Positions 25,313 to 34,890 of a stretch of DNA of 40,914 nucleotides are shown piece by piece. The stretch lies in the NCBI GenBank assembly GCA_019244055.1, contig JAFATG010000129.1, positions 1-40,914 on the forward strand, in the 5' to 3' direction. The stretch's first letter is position 1. The number at the start of each line of letters is the position of its first letter. This DNA comes from Acidobacteriaceae bacterium. Its GTDB lineage: Bacteria; Acidobacteriota; Terriglobia; Bryobacterales; Bryobacteraceae. The position numbers and the translations under genes are program-made. The notes under the pieces were generated by a model that was given only the letters and a program-made list of their open reading frames with translations, searched no databases and was not told the origin of the DNA.

Positions 25313-26107
25313 TTATCCTCCGCTAATCAGCGGAGCAATAACCGCTCCGATGCAGAGAAACGAGCCGAACGGCAGCTCGTATGTCCAACCTTTCCGCGTC
25401 CACAGGATGTAAGCCAAGCCGAGAATGGATCCGATAATGGAGCCAATCAGGCAGGCAACCAGATCGTCATCCATGCCGAGAAACACGCCCATGAGTAGGA
25501 GCAGCTTGATATCGCCGAATGCGAGCACTTCGCGTTTTCGAAATCGCTGCCAAATATGAGCGACGGCCCAGATCGGAATTGTGAATACTAAGGCCCCGAG
25601 GATTGCGTTGATCACGGATCGTGGGCGCCAACCCAGGCCTGCCAAAATCAGATCGCCGATCGCGCTATGCAAGGGGATGAAAAAAGAGCAGAACAGCCCG
25701 AGGACGGCACCCCCGATTGTTATCTCATCCGGCAGCAGACGTTCCTCGAGATCGGTCCAAAAGAGGACGATCATGAAAGATTCGAAAATCAGCCATTTGA
25801 AAGCGGGAGCTGTGACGCCGTATTTCGCAACAGTGATCGCGAACAGACCGGCGGTCGCTACTTCCACGATGAGATACCGGATTCCGATCGGTTTCCGACA
25901 TCCGCGGCAGCGGCCGTGAAGCACGAGGTAACTGAGCAGCGGAATGTTATCACGCCAGGAAATTTGAGTTCCGCATTCGGGACAGAAAGAGCGCGGCGTC
26001 ACAACGGAAAGGTCTCGCGGCAGCCGGTAAATGCAGACGTTCAGAAAACTGCCAAAAACCAGACCCAAAACCGCGGCCAGGAAAATTGGGAGCGGATCAG
26101 CGGCCAA
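25313..26107 (-). CDS. pilD: Type IV prepilin peptidase (PilD/A24, full-length type)
   Basis: Membrane aspartic peptidase that cleaves and usually N-methylates type IV pilins and pseudopilins. It has 264 aa. The cytoplasmic zinc-type domain has C42-x2-C45 and C67-x2-C70. Catalytic aspartates are D119 (FWTDLEERLLPD) and D198 (FGDIKLL). This is the long class, distinct from the short CpaA-type enzyme at 4.2 kb. The gene overlaps the end of the GT4 gene by 11 bp and is the last member of the HU-M50-GT2-GT4 operon. Confidence 0.93.
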   Translation of the reverse strand: MAADPLPIFLAAVLGLVFGSFLNVCIYRLPRDLSVVTPRSFCPECGTQISWRDNIPLLSYLVLHGRCRGCRKPIGIRYLIVEVATAGLFAITVAKYGVTAPAFKWLIFESFMIVLFWTDLEERLLPDEITIGGAVLGLFCSFFIPLHSAIGDLILAGLGWRPRSVINAILGALVFTIPIWAVAHIWQRFRKREVLAFGDIKLLLLMGVFLGMDDDLVACLIGSIIGSILGLAYILWTRKGWTYELPFGSFLCIGAVIAPLISGG

Positions 26108-27002
26108 GCGCCCTCCGGTAGCATTCGATCGTCTCCTTACAGAGCCGCTCCAGTGTGAACTGTGATTGGATCCTTAGTCGACCCTGCTCGATGAGCTGCT
26201 TTGCAAAACGCGTATCGAGGAACAGCCGGTCCATGGCGGCTGCGATCGCCTTCGGCTCGTTGTCCACGAGAATGCCGGAGACGCCGTCTTCAATAATCTC
26301 CGGGAGGCCGCCGATCCTGCTTGCTATCACCGGAACGCCAAAACTCAGCGCCAGCAAGGCCGCCGAGCCAAGCCCTTCCGACTTAGTGATATAAACGAAC
26401 ATCGAGGCTCGCTGTAAATCTTCCTGCAAGTTATCGGAGAAGAGCACCTTGCCACGCGTGAGTTGGGCCGCGCTCTCGATCAGCTCTCTTCCCTTCTGCG
26501 GATCGGTGGAGGCGAGTGCGACAGCCGGTGCTTCCGGAGTCCACCGAGGCGGTGAACTCACCGGTTCGACAGCGTCGTAGATGACGTCAACGCGACTGCT
26601 CGCAACGCCGGCCTCCGCAAGATTCCGCGCGACAAAACGCGACACCGCGATGAAACGAGCGGCACGACCATACTTCCATTTCGAAAAGACGGAGCGCTTT
26701 ACGGAAAAGGCGACCCGCCGCGAGACAATAAAAGGCCGCCTGCAAGCGATGGCAGCCGCAGTGTGAGCATTCGCATCATGTGCATGCACCAGATCCACGG
26801 AGTCCGAATGCCGCCAGACGTTCTTCCATGTGGCCTGTTGCACTTCAAATTTCTCTGACCCGGCTGCGTGCCACAGAGGAGCGCCGGCCCGAGCGAGCAG
26901 CAGCGAATCATGGCCTGCCTCCCTCAGTTCTCGCATCAACAGGAGAACCTGATGCTGTCCACCGCGCATCTCTCTGCCGGTGTCGATATGAAGAATGCGC
27001 AA
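26097..27002 (-). CDS. Glycosyltransferase family 4
   Basis: A GT-B fold retaining glycosyltransferase of 301 aa, somewhat short for the family. The N-terminal half starts MRILHIDTGREMRGGQHQVL (Gly-Gly acceptor loop). The C-terminal donor half has FVYITKSEGLGSAALLALSF, the E-x7-E type region, and VPVIASRIGGLPEIIEDGVS. The start is a TTG at 27002, one base after the GT2 stop, indicating tight coupling. An LPS/envelope role is suggested by the adjacent WaaE-like GT2; the acceptor is unknown. Confidence 0.88.
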   Translation of the reverse strand: MRILHIDTGREMRGGQHQVLLLMRELREAGHDSLLLARAGAPLWHAAGSEKFEVQQATWKNVWRHSDSVDLVHAHDANAHTAAAIACRRPFIVSRRVAFSVKRSVFSKWKYGRAARFIAVSRFVARNLAEAGVASSRVDVIYDAVEPVSSPPRWTPEAPAVALASTDPQKGRELIESAAQLTRGKVLFSDNLQEDLQRASMFVYITKSEGLGSAALLALSFGVPVIASRIGGLPEIIEDGVSGILVDNEPKAIAAAMDRLFLDTRFAKQLIEQGRLRIQSQFTLERLCKETIECYRRALGR

Positions 27003-27003
27003 G

Positions 27004-27756
27004 CTAAAATTTGCGCCCGGGACTCATGTGCCGGGCTTTGGCGTATTTGACGTAATTGTAGAAAGCGGCCATGTACGCGATCGTTAGGCCTTCCACTCCA
27101 TCCAGAAAGCCAAGCTTCAGTACATAAGTCTGGAAGAATGTCCATGGCGGATCAAAAAGGAGTTTGCTGAGCGGGACGTTTTTCTCTCTCGCGGCGATCT
27201 CCTGGGCGGCGAGAGTTGTGTAGCTGTCCATCGTGCGCACGTGCTGCGACAGAGAGTCGCACGTGAAGTGGAGGAGGTTCGAATTCAGGTGTCCTATAGA
27301 ACCGGTAATCTTGACCGTTTCGTGCACGAATTCGCCTACCCACGTGGCTCGTTGCTTGTTGAATAACCTGATCTTGCGGTCCGGATACCAGCCGCTATGC
27401 ATGATCCAGCGTCCCATGTACTGCGCCAGGCGCGGCACGGTATAGCCATCGAATTTCGGACCTGCCTTCTTGATTTGCCAGATCTCGGCTTCCAGGGCCT
27501 CGCTCAAGCTTTCGTCCGCATCAATTGAAAAGATCCAGTCGTTCGCCGCCAACTCCATCGCCATGTTCTTCTGAGTGGCATAGCCGTGCCAGGACGCCTC
27601 GACTACACGCGCTCCCAGGTTGCTCGCAATCTCAACAGTCCTATCGTTCGAGCCGCTATCGAGAACGAGAATTTCATCGCAGCAGCGCAGGCTTTCGATG
27701 ACGCGGCTGATATTCCGCTCCTCATTGAACGTAATGATGGTCGCCGAAATCTTCAT
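27004..27756 (-). CDS. Glycosyltransferase family 2, WaaE/KdtX-like
   Basis: A soluble GT-A enzyme of 250 aa of the kind that adds a glucose-like residue to LPS inner core. ATIITFNEERNI opens the Rossmann half, DSGSNDRT (33-40) binds the nucleotide, and DADES (79-83) is the metal-binding DxD region. The later FVHETVKI and PPWTFFQTYVLKLGFLDG are typical of the WaaE-like group. ATG at 27756, 6 bp after the M50 stop; the GT4 gene follows after one base. Confidence 0.88.
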   Translation of the reverse strand: MKISATIITFNEERNISRVIESLRCCDEILVLDSGSNDRTVEIASNLGARVVEASWHGYATQKNMAMELAANDWIFSIDADESLSEALEAEIWQIKKAGPKFDGYTVPRLAQYMGRWIMHSGWYPDRKIRLFNKQRATWVGEFVHETVKITGSIGHLNSNLLHFTCDSLSQHVRTMDSYTTLAAQEIAAREKNVPLSKLLFDPPWTFFQTYVLKLGFLDGVEGLTIAYMAAFYNYVKYAKARHMSPGRKF

Positions 27757-27762
27757 CAGCGC

Positions 27763-28713
27763 CTATGTGAGGCTTACGGGGACGACGCAGATGGACAGCA
27801 CAAAGATCGCGACGGCAACTCCAAATGAAAATAAGCGGCCTTTCGAAAGCGGAGTCTCATCGTAAACCAGCGGATGTCGTCTTCCAAACAGAAACATCAC
27901 CGCGGCCCAGATCCACCAAGCCCAATAAAAAAACCCGGCCGCTACCAGTGATGCGATGAAAGCCAGCGTAATGATGCGATGCAGCCGCTCCCCGAACACG
28001 GCATATAGAATATGCCCTCCATCCAACTGTCCCATTGGCAGAAGATTGATAGCCGTCGCCAGAAGTCCCGCCCAGGCGGCTACCGCGACTGGATGCAGCG
28101 AGATATGAGAGGCAGGAACTCCGGGAAACCGGATCAGTTCTACTAAGCGTAGAGCCAGTGGAGTGCCTAGAGAGACTGCCTGGCTATGCGGAATGACCGG
28201 CATCACGCGCGAGGCGAGCACGCCTCCGATCAGGAACGGAATGAGAACAACAAACCCGGCGATCGGACCCGCCACGCCAATGTCGAACAAGGCTCTGCGT
28301 GAATAGATCGGCGAGCGAATGCGGATGAACGCGCCGAAAGTTCCGAAAAGAGTTGGGGATGGCAGAAAGTAGGGCAGGCTGGCATCCACCCCCCAACGGC
28401 GGCAATCGAAATAGTGCCCGAACTCATGCGACAGCAGGATTACCAGTAGCGGTAAGGAAAACTGTAAGCCCTTCCAAAGGGCCGGGTTTCCCCGGACGAG
28501 AAGAACGTACCCTTCGATAATCCACCGGAAGTCCAGGGCGAAGCCGATAGAAAAGCTTTGGTGCAAAGCGTACCCGAAGGCAGTCGTGGATACGAGAGTG
28601 GCGCCGAAGAGAAGAACGTTGGCCCACCAGAGGCTAGGCCAACCGAGGCGCAGTACCGGTGGTTGTGGGTTCAGGAAGGTCGGTGTTTCGTCAACGGATT
28701 CCGGCTGAGACAC
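27763..28713 (-). CDS. Site-2 protease family (M50) membrane metalloprotease
   Basis: Intramembrane zinc protease of 316 aa. The metal site is HEFGH (96-100) in a membrane helix, with the third ligand in INLLPMGQLDGGH (D231). GTFGAFIRIRSPIYSR is the membrane-embedded hairpin seen in EGY1/S2P-like enzymes lacking a PDZ domain. The start is GTG at 28713, 4 bp after the HU stop, so it is co-translated with HU. The substrate is unknown. Confidence 0.9.
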   Translation of the reverse strand: MSQPESVDETPTFLNPQPPVLRLGWPSLWWANVLLFGATLVSTTAFGYALHQSFSIGFALDFRWIIEGYVLLVRGNPALWKGLQFSLPLLVILLSHEFGHYFDCRRWGVDASLPYFLPSPTLFGTFGAFIRIRSPIYSRRALFDIGVAGPIAGFVVLIPFLIGGVLASRVMPVIPHSQAVSLGTPLALRLVELIRFPGVPASHISLHPVAVAAWAGLLATAINLLPMGQLDGGHILYAVFGERLHRIITLAFIASLVAAGFFYWAWWIWAAVMFLFGRRHPLVYDETPLSKGRLFSFGVAVAIFVLSICVVPVSLT

Positions 28714-28717
28714 ACTA

Positions 28718-28987
28718 CTACTGCAGTGTCTGCAGCTCCTTGCCCGGCTTGAAGCGGACAGCCTTCCCCGGAGGGATTGCCACCTCGGCTCCAGTTCTGG
28801 GATTACGGCCGATGCCAGTTTTCCGAGGGCGAACGTTGAATATGCCGAACCCTCTCAACTCGATCCGGTCCCCTTCACTCAGCGCCTTCTTCATCGTTTC
28901 AAAAACCGTCTCGACAGCCATTTCCGCTTTCGTCTTCGTGATACCGGTACGGTTCACTACTTCGTTGATGATGTCCAGCTTGATCAA
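28718..28987 (-). CDS. HU/IHF family DNA-binding protein
   Basis: An 89-aa histone-like protein. N-terminal dimerisation helices (MIKLDIINEVVNRTG...AEMAVETVFETMKKAL) are followed by RIELRGFGIFNVRPRKTGIG and RNPRTGAEVAIPPG, the beta-arm that enters the DNA minor groove, including the R-N-P-R-T-G-x3-I-P motif with the intercalating Pro. The start is TTG at 28987 with GGAGG 4 bp upstream. It heads the five-gene operon. Confidence 0.94.
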   Translation of the reverse strand: MIKLDIINEVVNRTGITKTKAEMAVETVFETMKKALSEGDRIELRGFGIFNVRPRKTGIGRNPRTGAEVAIPPGKAVRFKPGKELQTLQ

Positions 28988-29309
28988 GCAGCCTCCAGCA
29001 TATGATCTGTGTCGGCTAATTCAGCCGAATCGCGCTATCCCCCGGTTTAGCAAAGCAATGTCAATGATAATAAGCGGGTTAGCGCAATGTCAATTCGGTC
29101 CTCCCGTGTGTCAAAAAGCCCGGCGCCGTTAAGACACCGGCCTAGCGCATTTATTGCCGAAAGAGCACTCAAATATCTTCCTTATTACCTGCGAACGCCC
29201 TCGGAATCCCTAGTAGCAAATCCAAATTACTTTCTTTTCATCGTCTTACGACCTGCCCGACCAAATGGCTTCCGATTTGCAAGGCGAAGGCTGAAGTACT
29301 GGGCTGGCC
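28988..29309. other. Divergent intergenic region between HU operon and response regulator
   Basis: A 322-bp gap with no convincing gene. It carries a pair of GCAATGTCAAT repeats that include the predicted HU promoter. I saw no clear promoter for the plus-strand response regulator and no terminator. Confidence 0.6.
29055..29094 (-). promoter_or_regulatory. Putative HU promoter within a duplicated ATTGACATTGC element
   Basis: ATTGACATTGC on the minus strand occurs twice, at 29094-29084 and 29065-29055, 29 bp apart. The upstream copy supplies TTGACA (29093-29088), and TATCAT (29069-29064) is 18 bp further on, predicting a start near 29057 and a leader of about 70 nt. The second copy overlaps the start site, so it could also be a repeated operator. 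Confidence 0.5.
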
Positions 29310-29774
29310 ATGAGAACGTTGAAAATCCTGCTCGTGGAAGACAGCGCGAGCGATGTCCGGCTTATCCGAGAGGCATTGAAAGACACCGCGTTACCCGTTC
29401 AGATAGTCGTCGCGCGAGATGGCGTCGAGGCCATGGAATATCTCTATAGCACGGCCAATGATGACGTGGGCCGGCCAGATCTAGTGCTGCTCGACTTGAA
29501 TTTGCCCCGCAAGAACGGTCGCGAAGTCTTGGCCGAAGTCAAGAATTCGTCCATCCTGAAACAAATCCCAGTCCTGGTGATGACTAGCTCACGATCCGAG
29601 GACGACGTGAATCAGGCTTACAACCTGAATGCGAACTGTTACATCACTAAACCGGGCGATTTGGACGAATATGTCCATGTGGTCCGCGCGATCGAGGAGT
29701 TTTGGTTCCTGACCGCTACTCTTCCCGATGCTTTTCAGAGCTCGCGGACGAGCGTCAGTCAACACGTGGCGTAA
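29310..29774 (+). CDS. Single-domain response regulator, Rcp1-like
   Basis: A CheY-like receiver of 154 aa without an output domain. Acidic pocket E10/D11, phospho-acceptor D62 in LLDLNLPRKNG, T92 in MTSS, and K114 in TKPGD are all present. The L-N-L-P-R-K-N-G after the Asp and EFWFLTATLP near the C-terminus are typical of the Rcp1 group, often paired with phytochrome or other hybrid kinases. No kinase lies in the window. It converges on tpx with 2 bp between stops. Confidence 0.9.
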   Translation: MRTLKILLVEDSASDVRLIREALKDTALPVQIVVARDGVEAMEYLYSTANDDVGRPDLVLLDLNLPRKNGREVLAEVKNSSILKQIPVLVMTSSRSEDDVNQAYNLNANCYITKPGDLDEYVHVVRAIEEFWFLTATLPDAFQSSRTSVSQHVA

Positions 29775-29776
29775 TA

Positions 29777-30316
29777 CTAAACCGCTGCCGTCTGCCGGGC
29801 TGCGGATTTCGCCGCCGCCAGAGCGGCTTCGTAATTCGGGTGGTCCCCAACTTCGTTCACGTACTCCACATGACGGAGCTTGTTCCCCCCGTCCAGCACG
29901 AAAATCGCACGGCTCTCAATGCGTAGATCTGGAATCAGAGTCCCGTAGTGTTCCCCGAAGGAACCAGTCCGGTGATCGGATAGCATCGTCACTTTGTTAA
30001 TGCCAAAGTTCCCGCACCAGCGCTTCTGAGCGAACGGCAAATCCATGCTGATCGTAAAGATCCGGATCTCGTTCAGCTTCCCGGCTTCCTCCTCAAATCG
30101 CTTCGTTTGCGCATCGCACACGGGGGTGTCGAGCGATGGGACGACGCTGAAGATGCGGACGCCGGTACCCGTTTTGCTCAGGTCGACCTCCTGCAAAGAG
30201 CCATCGACCACCTTGAAATCGGGAGCTTGCTCACCCGGTTTTAACTGCGGTCCAGCCAGTGCCAACGGTTTCCCTTTTAGCGTTGTTGTTCGATTCGCTT
30301 GTTCACTATTTGTCAT
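29777..30316 (-). CDS. tpx: Thiol peroxidase (Tpx)
   Basis: An atypical 2-Cys peroxiredoxin that reduces peroxides with thioredoxin. It has 179 aa. VPSLDTPVCDAQTKRF contains the peroxidatic C67, and PFAQKRWCG the resolving C101, the Tpx spacing. The conserved TP and R residues are in place. It lies 66 bp after the YyaL gene on the same strand and may share its transcript. Confidence 0.94.
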   Translation of the reverse strand: MTNSEQANRTTTLKGKPLALAGPQLKPGEQAPDFKVVDGSLQEVDLSKTGTGVRIFSVVPSLDTPVCDAQTKRFEEEAGKLNEIRIFTISMDLPFAQKRWCGNFGINKVTMLSDHRTGSFGEHYGTLIPDLRIESRAIFVLDGGNKLRHVEYVNEVGDHPNYEAALAAAKSAARQTAAV

Positions 30317-30382
30317 CCGGAACAGTGTAACAGGATAGAAGGCATGCCGCCACCGGTGGCGATTACGGAAGAGGAGAGTGAT

Positions 30383-32455
30383 CTAAATCACTTTTGGAAG
30401 TTCGCACACGAAATTCTGGCATTCGTAAATTGTGATGCGCCCCTTACGTTCCAGGCCCGCCAGAAAGGGCGAGGCCTGACGCAAATCGCTAGCGGCCTCA
30501 TCGGAAAGCGCCAGCACCAACGCATATGGATTGAAGGCCTTTCTCGCTTCCGCCAGAATCCGTTCTACTTGTGAATCGACGTGTTCGCACCGCACGACGG
30601 TCTGATTCGGCTCACTAAGCCGGCGCCCGATCGCCACCAGCATTTGCGGCGCCATCGTCGGCTGGGCTTTCAATTTTGGTGCGAAAACAGCCAGGGCTCG
30701 ATCCGCGTTTTTTCGAAATCCGTCGTTTCCTGTGAGGTGATTTAACCGAATTAAGACCTCAATCGCGACGGAGTTCGCGGACGGCTCTGCACCATCGTAA
30801 TCTTCCTTCATCCGCAACAAAATGTCCGGAGCATTCGGTTCCGTACTAAAAAATGCTCCAGCTTCTGAATCTTCAAACCTTTGGAATCCCCGAGTGGACA
30901 AGTCCAGCGCCGTTTCCAGATATTGCGCTTTTCCGGTTGCCTCGAATAGATCAACCATCGCTTGCGCAAGGAAGGCGTAATCATCCAGAAATGCAGGAAT
31001 ACCGGCTTCTCCGTCGGAGTATCGCCGTAAGAGCTGCCCCGAACTTTGGTCGTACATACGGGTGAGGATGAACCGAGCAGCGCTTTCCGCCATTTGCAGA
31101 TGGCGTTCTTCGCGAAGCGCGATCCCCGAACGCGCGAGCGCCGAGATGCTCAGCGCGTTCCAGGCCGTGAGCACTTTGTTATCGAGATGGGGCCGCGGCC
31201 GCTTCGAACGCGCCTCGAAGAGAATCTTCGAAGAGCGCTCGAGAGATTCGCGTACGGCCGAGAGCGGCAGGCCATGACACTGGGCGATTTCCTCGTCAGG
31301 CGTTGCCGCGAACAAAATATTTTCATCCGTGAACTCCCCATGAGGGTCTTGGGCTACATTGCCGCTTGGTTGCACGCCGAATCGCTGGCAAAACATCCGC
31401 GCATGCTGAGGCTCGAGCAACGCCTCAATTTCTCGCTGTTGCCATACATAAAAGGCGCCCTCGCGCGAATGCGCCGGGTTCTCGGGATCCGGGCTATCCG
31501 CATCCTCGGCGGAGTGAAATCCGCCCTCTGAATCCGCCAAATCCCGTTCCAGATAGGACACGATAGCCCGCGCTGCGCAGGCGAATTTCTGTTCTCCAGT
31601 TGCCTGATATGCCTCCGCATAGGAAGTGATCAATTGCGCCTGGTCGTACAGCATTTTTTCGAAGTGCGGCACGAACCAGCGTTCGTCGACTGAATACCTA
31701 TGAAATCCCCCGCCAAGGTGATCGTTCATCCCGCCGGCTGCCATGGCACGGAGTGTCTGAGTCACCATTTCAAGCGCTTCGGCGTTCTTGCTGATCGAGA
31801 AATAGCGCAGAAGGTAATTCAATGCCACCGGCCGCGGAAACTTCGGAGCCCCTCCAAAACCTCCCCACCGTGGATCAAAGCTCCGCCGGAATTGCCAGAA
31901 CGCCGATTCAAACAGCTCCCGATCCGGCTCAATCGCGGTAGCGGCGGAGGCGCTTATGGCGCGCAATTGCTCCATCACGTTCGCGCTGGAGGATTCGATT
32001 CTGCCGCGCTCCTGTTTCCAGGCTCGTGCCAGATGCTCAAGAACTTCGCGAAACCCGGGGCGGCCGTAGCGGCTGTCGGGGGGGAAATAGGTGCCGCCAA
32101 AAAACGGCTTCAAATCCGGCGTCAACCACACCGACATGGGCCAGCCGCCACTTCCGCTAGAGGCCTGAACGAATAACATATAGATCCGGTCGACATCAGG
32201 GCGTTCCTCACGATCGACCTTGATCGGAATGAATTCGCGATTCAGTATCTCCGCCGTCGGCTCATCTTCGAACGACTCGTGCGCCATCACATGGCACCAA
32301 TGACAGGTCGAGTAACCGATAGAAAGGAAGATCGGCTTATCTTCACGGCGCGCCTTCTCAAAGGCGCGCTCGCCCCAAGGCAGCCAGTTTACCGGGTTAT
32401 ACGCATGCTGCCGTAAGTACGGACTTTTCTCATCAATGAGAGCGTTCGTGGGCAA
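30383..32455 (-). CDS. YyaL/DUF255 thioredoxin-domain protein (SPATA20-like)
   Basis: A 690-aa cytoplasmic protein. It has an N-terminal thioredoxin-like DUF255 domain with [14 protein letters not shown] (C51, C54), preceded by [14 protein letters not shown], and then a long (alpha/alpha)6-type region with [18 protein letters not shown] and [11 protein letters not shown], all typical. The biochemical role of the family is not well defined. The start is TTG at 32455, directly abutting the stop of the M28 gene. AGGGA lies about 6 bp upstream and no other start is in frame, so the two are coupled. Confidence 0.9.
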   Translation of the reverse strand: MPTNALIDEKSPYLRQHAYNPVNWLPWGERAFEKARREDKPIFLSIGYSTCHWCHVMAHESFEDEPTAEILNREFIPIKVDREERPDVDRIYMLFVQASSGSGGWPMSVWLTPDLKPFFGGTYFPPDSRYGRPGFREVLEHLARAWKQERGRIESSSANVMEQLRAISASAATAIEPDRELFESAFWQFRRSFDPRWGGFGGAPKFPRPVALNYLLRYFSISKNAEALEMVTQTLRAMAAGGMNDHLGGGFHRYSVDERWFVPHFEKMLYDQAQLITSYAEAYQATGEQKFACAARAIVSYLERDLADSEGGFHSAEDADSPDPENPAHSREGAFYVWQQREIEALLEPQHARMFCQRFGVQPSGNVAQDPHGEFTDENILFAATPDEEIAQCHGLPLSAVRESLERSSKILFEARSKRPRPHLDNKVLTAWNALSISALARSGIALREERHLQMAESAARFILTRMYDQSSGQLLRRYSDGEAGIPAFLDDYAFLAQAMVDLFEATGKAQYLETALDLSTRGFQRFEDSEAGAFFSTEPNAPDILLRMKEDYDGAEPSANSVAIEVLIRLNHLTGNDGFRKNADRALAVFAPKLKAQPTMAPQMLVAIGRRLSEPNQTVVRCEHVDSQVERILAEARKAFNPYALVLALSDEAASDLRQASPFLAGLERKGRITIYECQNFVCELPKVI

Positions 32456-34138
32456 TCAATTCCCTATCGGGCCAACATTTCCCGGCGCCGAACCTTTCGA
32501 GGGAACAACCGGTAGCGGTTTGCGCGGAACCATTTCATCGCGATTGGCAAAGTCGTAAACCAGCGCGGCGATCACCGCGGAGGCCTGCATCAAATCCTCC
32601 GGAATCGCGTGTTGATACGTGTCCATATCGGAGTGATGCGTAACTGTGCCGTAATCCAGCGGGTCCTGGATGAACTGAAATCCCGGCAATCCGACATCAT
32701 CGAACGAAAGGTGATCCGTGCCGCCAGTGTTCTTCAAGGTGATCGTCGTTACGCCCATATCGTGAAAGGGCTGCATATATTTGTCAAAAAGCGGACGTGC
32801 CGCATCGTTGCCCTGCAGATAGACGCCGCGAATTTTCCCGCTGCCATTATCGAGATTCAGGTAGACGTCCAACTTGGCGTGGTCCGGCTTTACTTCCATC
32901 GTCTTTGGATCAGCGAAATGAGCCTTAACGTAGGCCTTCGACCCGTACAAGCCTTGCTCTTCGCCACTCCAGAGTCCGATGCGCACGGTCCGGTTCATTT
33001 TGAGATTCAGCGTCTTTAGAATGCGCATCACTTCGATCATCACCGCGCTTCCAGCACCGTTGTCCGTGGCGCCGGTACCTGTATGCCAGGAATCGAAGTG
33101 AGCGCCAACCATCACCACCTCATCCTGCTTTGTCTGGCCCGGGATCTCGCCAATGATGTCCTGGCCGTCTACATCGCTATTGGAATACTTCGCGTCGACG
33201 TTCATGCGCATCGTGACCGGCTCCTTTTTCTCGGCCAACCGTGTTAACCGGGAATACTGCTCTTCGGTCACGACGAATGTGGCCGGCGCGAGCGGATCCT
33301 TGCTCTCGTGCGAACCGGCAGCCTCCGCAAAGAGCAGGCCATTATGCGCGCGGCGATCCGCGGTAATCACCCCGAGCACACCTTCAGCACGGAGAAACCG
33401 GCCGCGCTCCGCAAGCATTCCCTCGTATCTGTCGAAGAGTTCGTCCATTACGGAATTCGGAAGGCTGGCGAAGTACTTGCTCGCTTCCTCCTGATTCTCA
33501 GGAACTTTCAGTTCGTCGATACCGATATTGCGCTTCAGGCTGGGCTCAGGCGCCTGCGCAATTTCGGCGAGTTCCGCGTCGGTGTACCGCCGGAACAGAG
33601 GCTTCGTCGAAGGCGGCGGATTGACTGGTTCAGAGACCAGGACGATCTTTCCTTTCAGCTTGCCGTGCCATTGGGTTTTGTACTTTTGGAAAGCTTCCTG
33701 TTGCGCCTTCATGTCAAACCGGTTTGCCGGCTGTACTACCGGTGCATAAAGCACGTCTCCCGACTCTGTGCCGTGCGTCGGCGCGCTCCACGCCAAAGGA
33801 GCCGCAACCAGATGCGAATAACGCGGAGCGGTCATCTCCAGCGTGTAGGTCTGTAAGGACCAGCTTCTGCCAAACGGACCCCATTTTTCCGTGTGTACGT
33901 TTGCCAGGCCGTACTCTTTGAGGCGCGACACCGCCCAATCCGCAGCCTGGTCGAACTCGGGTGAGGCGGTCAGACGAGGCCCGTAACGATCCGCCAGATA
34001 ATAGAGCTGTTCCATAACCTTCGAGTTGTCGAAAGCCTCCATCTTGATGCGATGAACGGTATCAAGATTGGCGTCCTGTGCGGCGATTGCCTTGAGGCAG
34101 AGCGTGGAAAGGAATAGAAGGGCGGCGATCCGGCGCAT
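32456..34138 (-). CDS. Secreted M28 family zinc peptidase
   Basis: An exported 560-aa aminopeptidase or carboxypeptidase Q-like enzyme. A signal peptide is clear (about residues 1-20, ending AIAA-Q). The catalytic domain has GAHFDSWHTGTGATDNGAGS with H347, D349 and the bridging D359, and LWSGEEQGLYGS with E393/E394. A PA-like insert lies between, at about 250-310 (GVLGVITADRRA). TDHLSFDDVGLPGFQF gives the last zinc ligand. The protein acts in the periplasm or outside; its substrate is not predictable. It is in one run with the TlpA-like and YyaL genes. Confidence 0.9.
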   Translation of the reverse strand: MRRIAALLFLSTLCLKAIAAQDANLDTVHRIKMEAFDNSKVMEQLYYLADRYGPRLTASPEFDQAADWAVSRLKEYGLANVHTEKWGPFGRSWSLQTYTLEMTAPRYSHLVAAPLAWSAPTHGTESGDVLYAPVVQPANRFDMKAQQEAFQKYKTQWHGKLKGKIVLVSEPVNPPPSTKPLFRRYTDAELAEIAQAPEPSLKRNIGIDELKVPENQEEASKYFASLPNSVMDELFDRYEGMLAERGRFLRAEGVLGVITADRRAHNGLLFAEAAGSHESKDPLAPATFVVTEEQYSRLTRLAEKKEPVTMRMNVDAKYSNSDVDGQDIIGEIPGQTKQDEVVMVGAHFDSWHTGTGATDNGAGSAVMIEVMRILKTLNLKMNRTVRIGLWSGEEQGLYGSKAYVKAHFADPKTMEVKPDHAKLDVYLNLDNGSGKIRGVYLQGNDAARPLFDKYMQPFHDMGVTTITLKNTGGTDHLSFDDVGLPGFQFIQDPLDYGTVTHHSDMDTYQHAIPEDLMQASAVIAALVYDFANRDEMVPRKPLPVVPSKGSAPGNVGPIGN

Positions 34139-34178
34139 GGTCCGGTTGTATCACGCCGCAAGCGGGCGGAATTTCGTC

Positions 34179-34793
34179 CTATTGCCCGGAATGAGCGGAA
34201 GCTGTGGAAGCGGCGTGGGAGCTATGTTTCGAGACGGGGTTGCCCAAAGCTAATAACTCTTCAATATGCTGCTGGATGGCGTTATTGTTCATGAGCCTCT
34301 GCCAGTCGGCGCTCTCTCCCGCGGGCGTCTGGTAATGGATGTAACCCTTGCGATCGATCAAAACAAGCTGCGGGACAACCATTCGCTCTGCCATATTGAA
34401 TCCCATGAAGGACATCATCTGATCCCTAGGTATGTAACCGACGGGGAAGCCGACCTGGAAACTCTGAGCGAACATCTGCACGATCTGGGCAGCCTGATCC
34501 GGCGTTCTGCCTTCATCGAGGGCGTTGATGGCAAGATCGATCGCCTGAAACCCTTTGGGACCGTACTCCTGCTCGAACTTTGTCATCTCGCGAGAGGCGG
34601 CCTGACAATGAGGACAGGTGGTCAGGATGAACTCGAGCGCGACCACTTTGCCCCGATACTGGCTGAGCAGCCGTTGTCCCTGGCCGGGCAGGGTAAATGC
34701 CAACTCCGGGGCTTTCCGTATCTCGGTCTGCTGAGCTTCCAAAGAAGAGGAGATGAGCGCAAAGCCGAAAATAGAGATCAGTGTCGTTTTCAC
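34179..34793 (-). CDS. Exported TlpA-like thioredoxin-fold protein
   Basis: A 204-aa redoxin with an N-terminal signal peptide (about 1-20, cleavage near LEA-QQ). The active site is TTCPHC (C60, C63) after GKVVALEFIL, as in TlpA/ResA-type periplasmic oxidoreductases. VPQLVLIDRKGYIHYQTP contains the cis-Pro-like loop. The C-terminus is rich in His, Ser and Ala. The start is GTG at 34793 with GGAG about 10 bp upstream. It precedes the M28 gene by 40 bp. Confidence 0.87.
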   Translation of the reverse strand: MKTTLISIFGFALISSSLEAQQTEIRKAPELAFTLPGQGQRLLSQYRGKVVALEFILTTCPHCQAASREMTKFEQEYGPKGFQAIDLAINALDEGRTPDQAAQIVQMFAQSFQVGFPVGYIPRDQMMSFMGFNMAERMVVPQLVLIDRKGYIHYQTPAGESADWQRLMNNNAIQQHIEELLALGNPVSKHSSHAASTASAHSGQ

Positions 34794-34822
34794 CGGGTCT
34801 TAACTCCAAAGCAACAGTGTAC

Positions 34823-34839
34823 CCGGAAAGGGTTTCCGG
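34823..34839. promoter_or_regulatory. Perfect inverted repeat between divergent genes
   Basis: CCGGAAAGGGTTTCCGG has 7-bp arms around GGG. It lies between the starts of the TlpA-like and MgtC-like genes and has no T-tract, so a protein-binding operator is more likely than a terminator. Confidence 0.35.
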
Positions 34840-34890
34840 CTCACAACCTCTGACGGAGGATCATCACACCCCGTATTACCATCGAATGCT

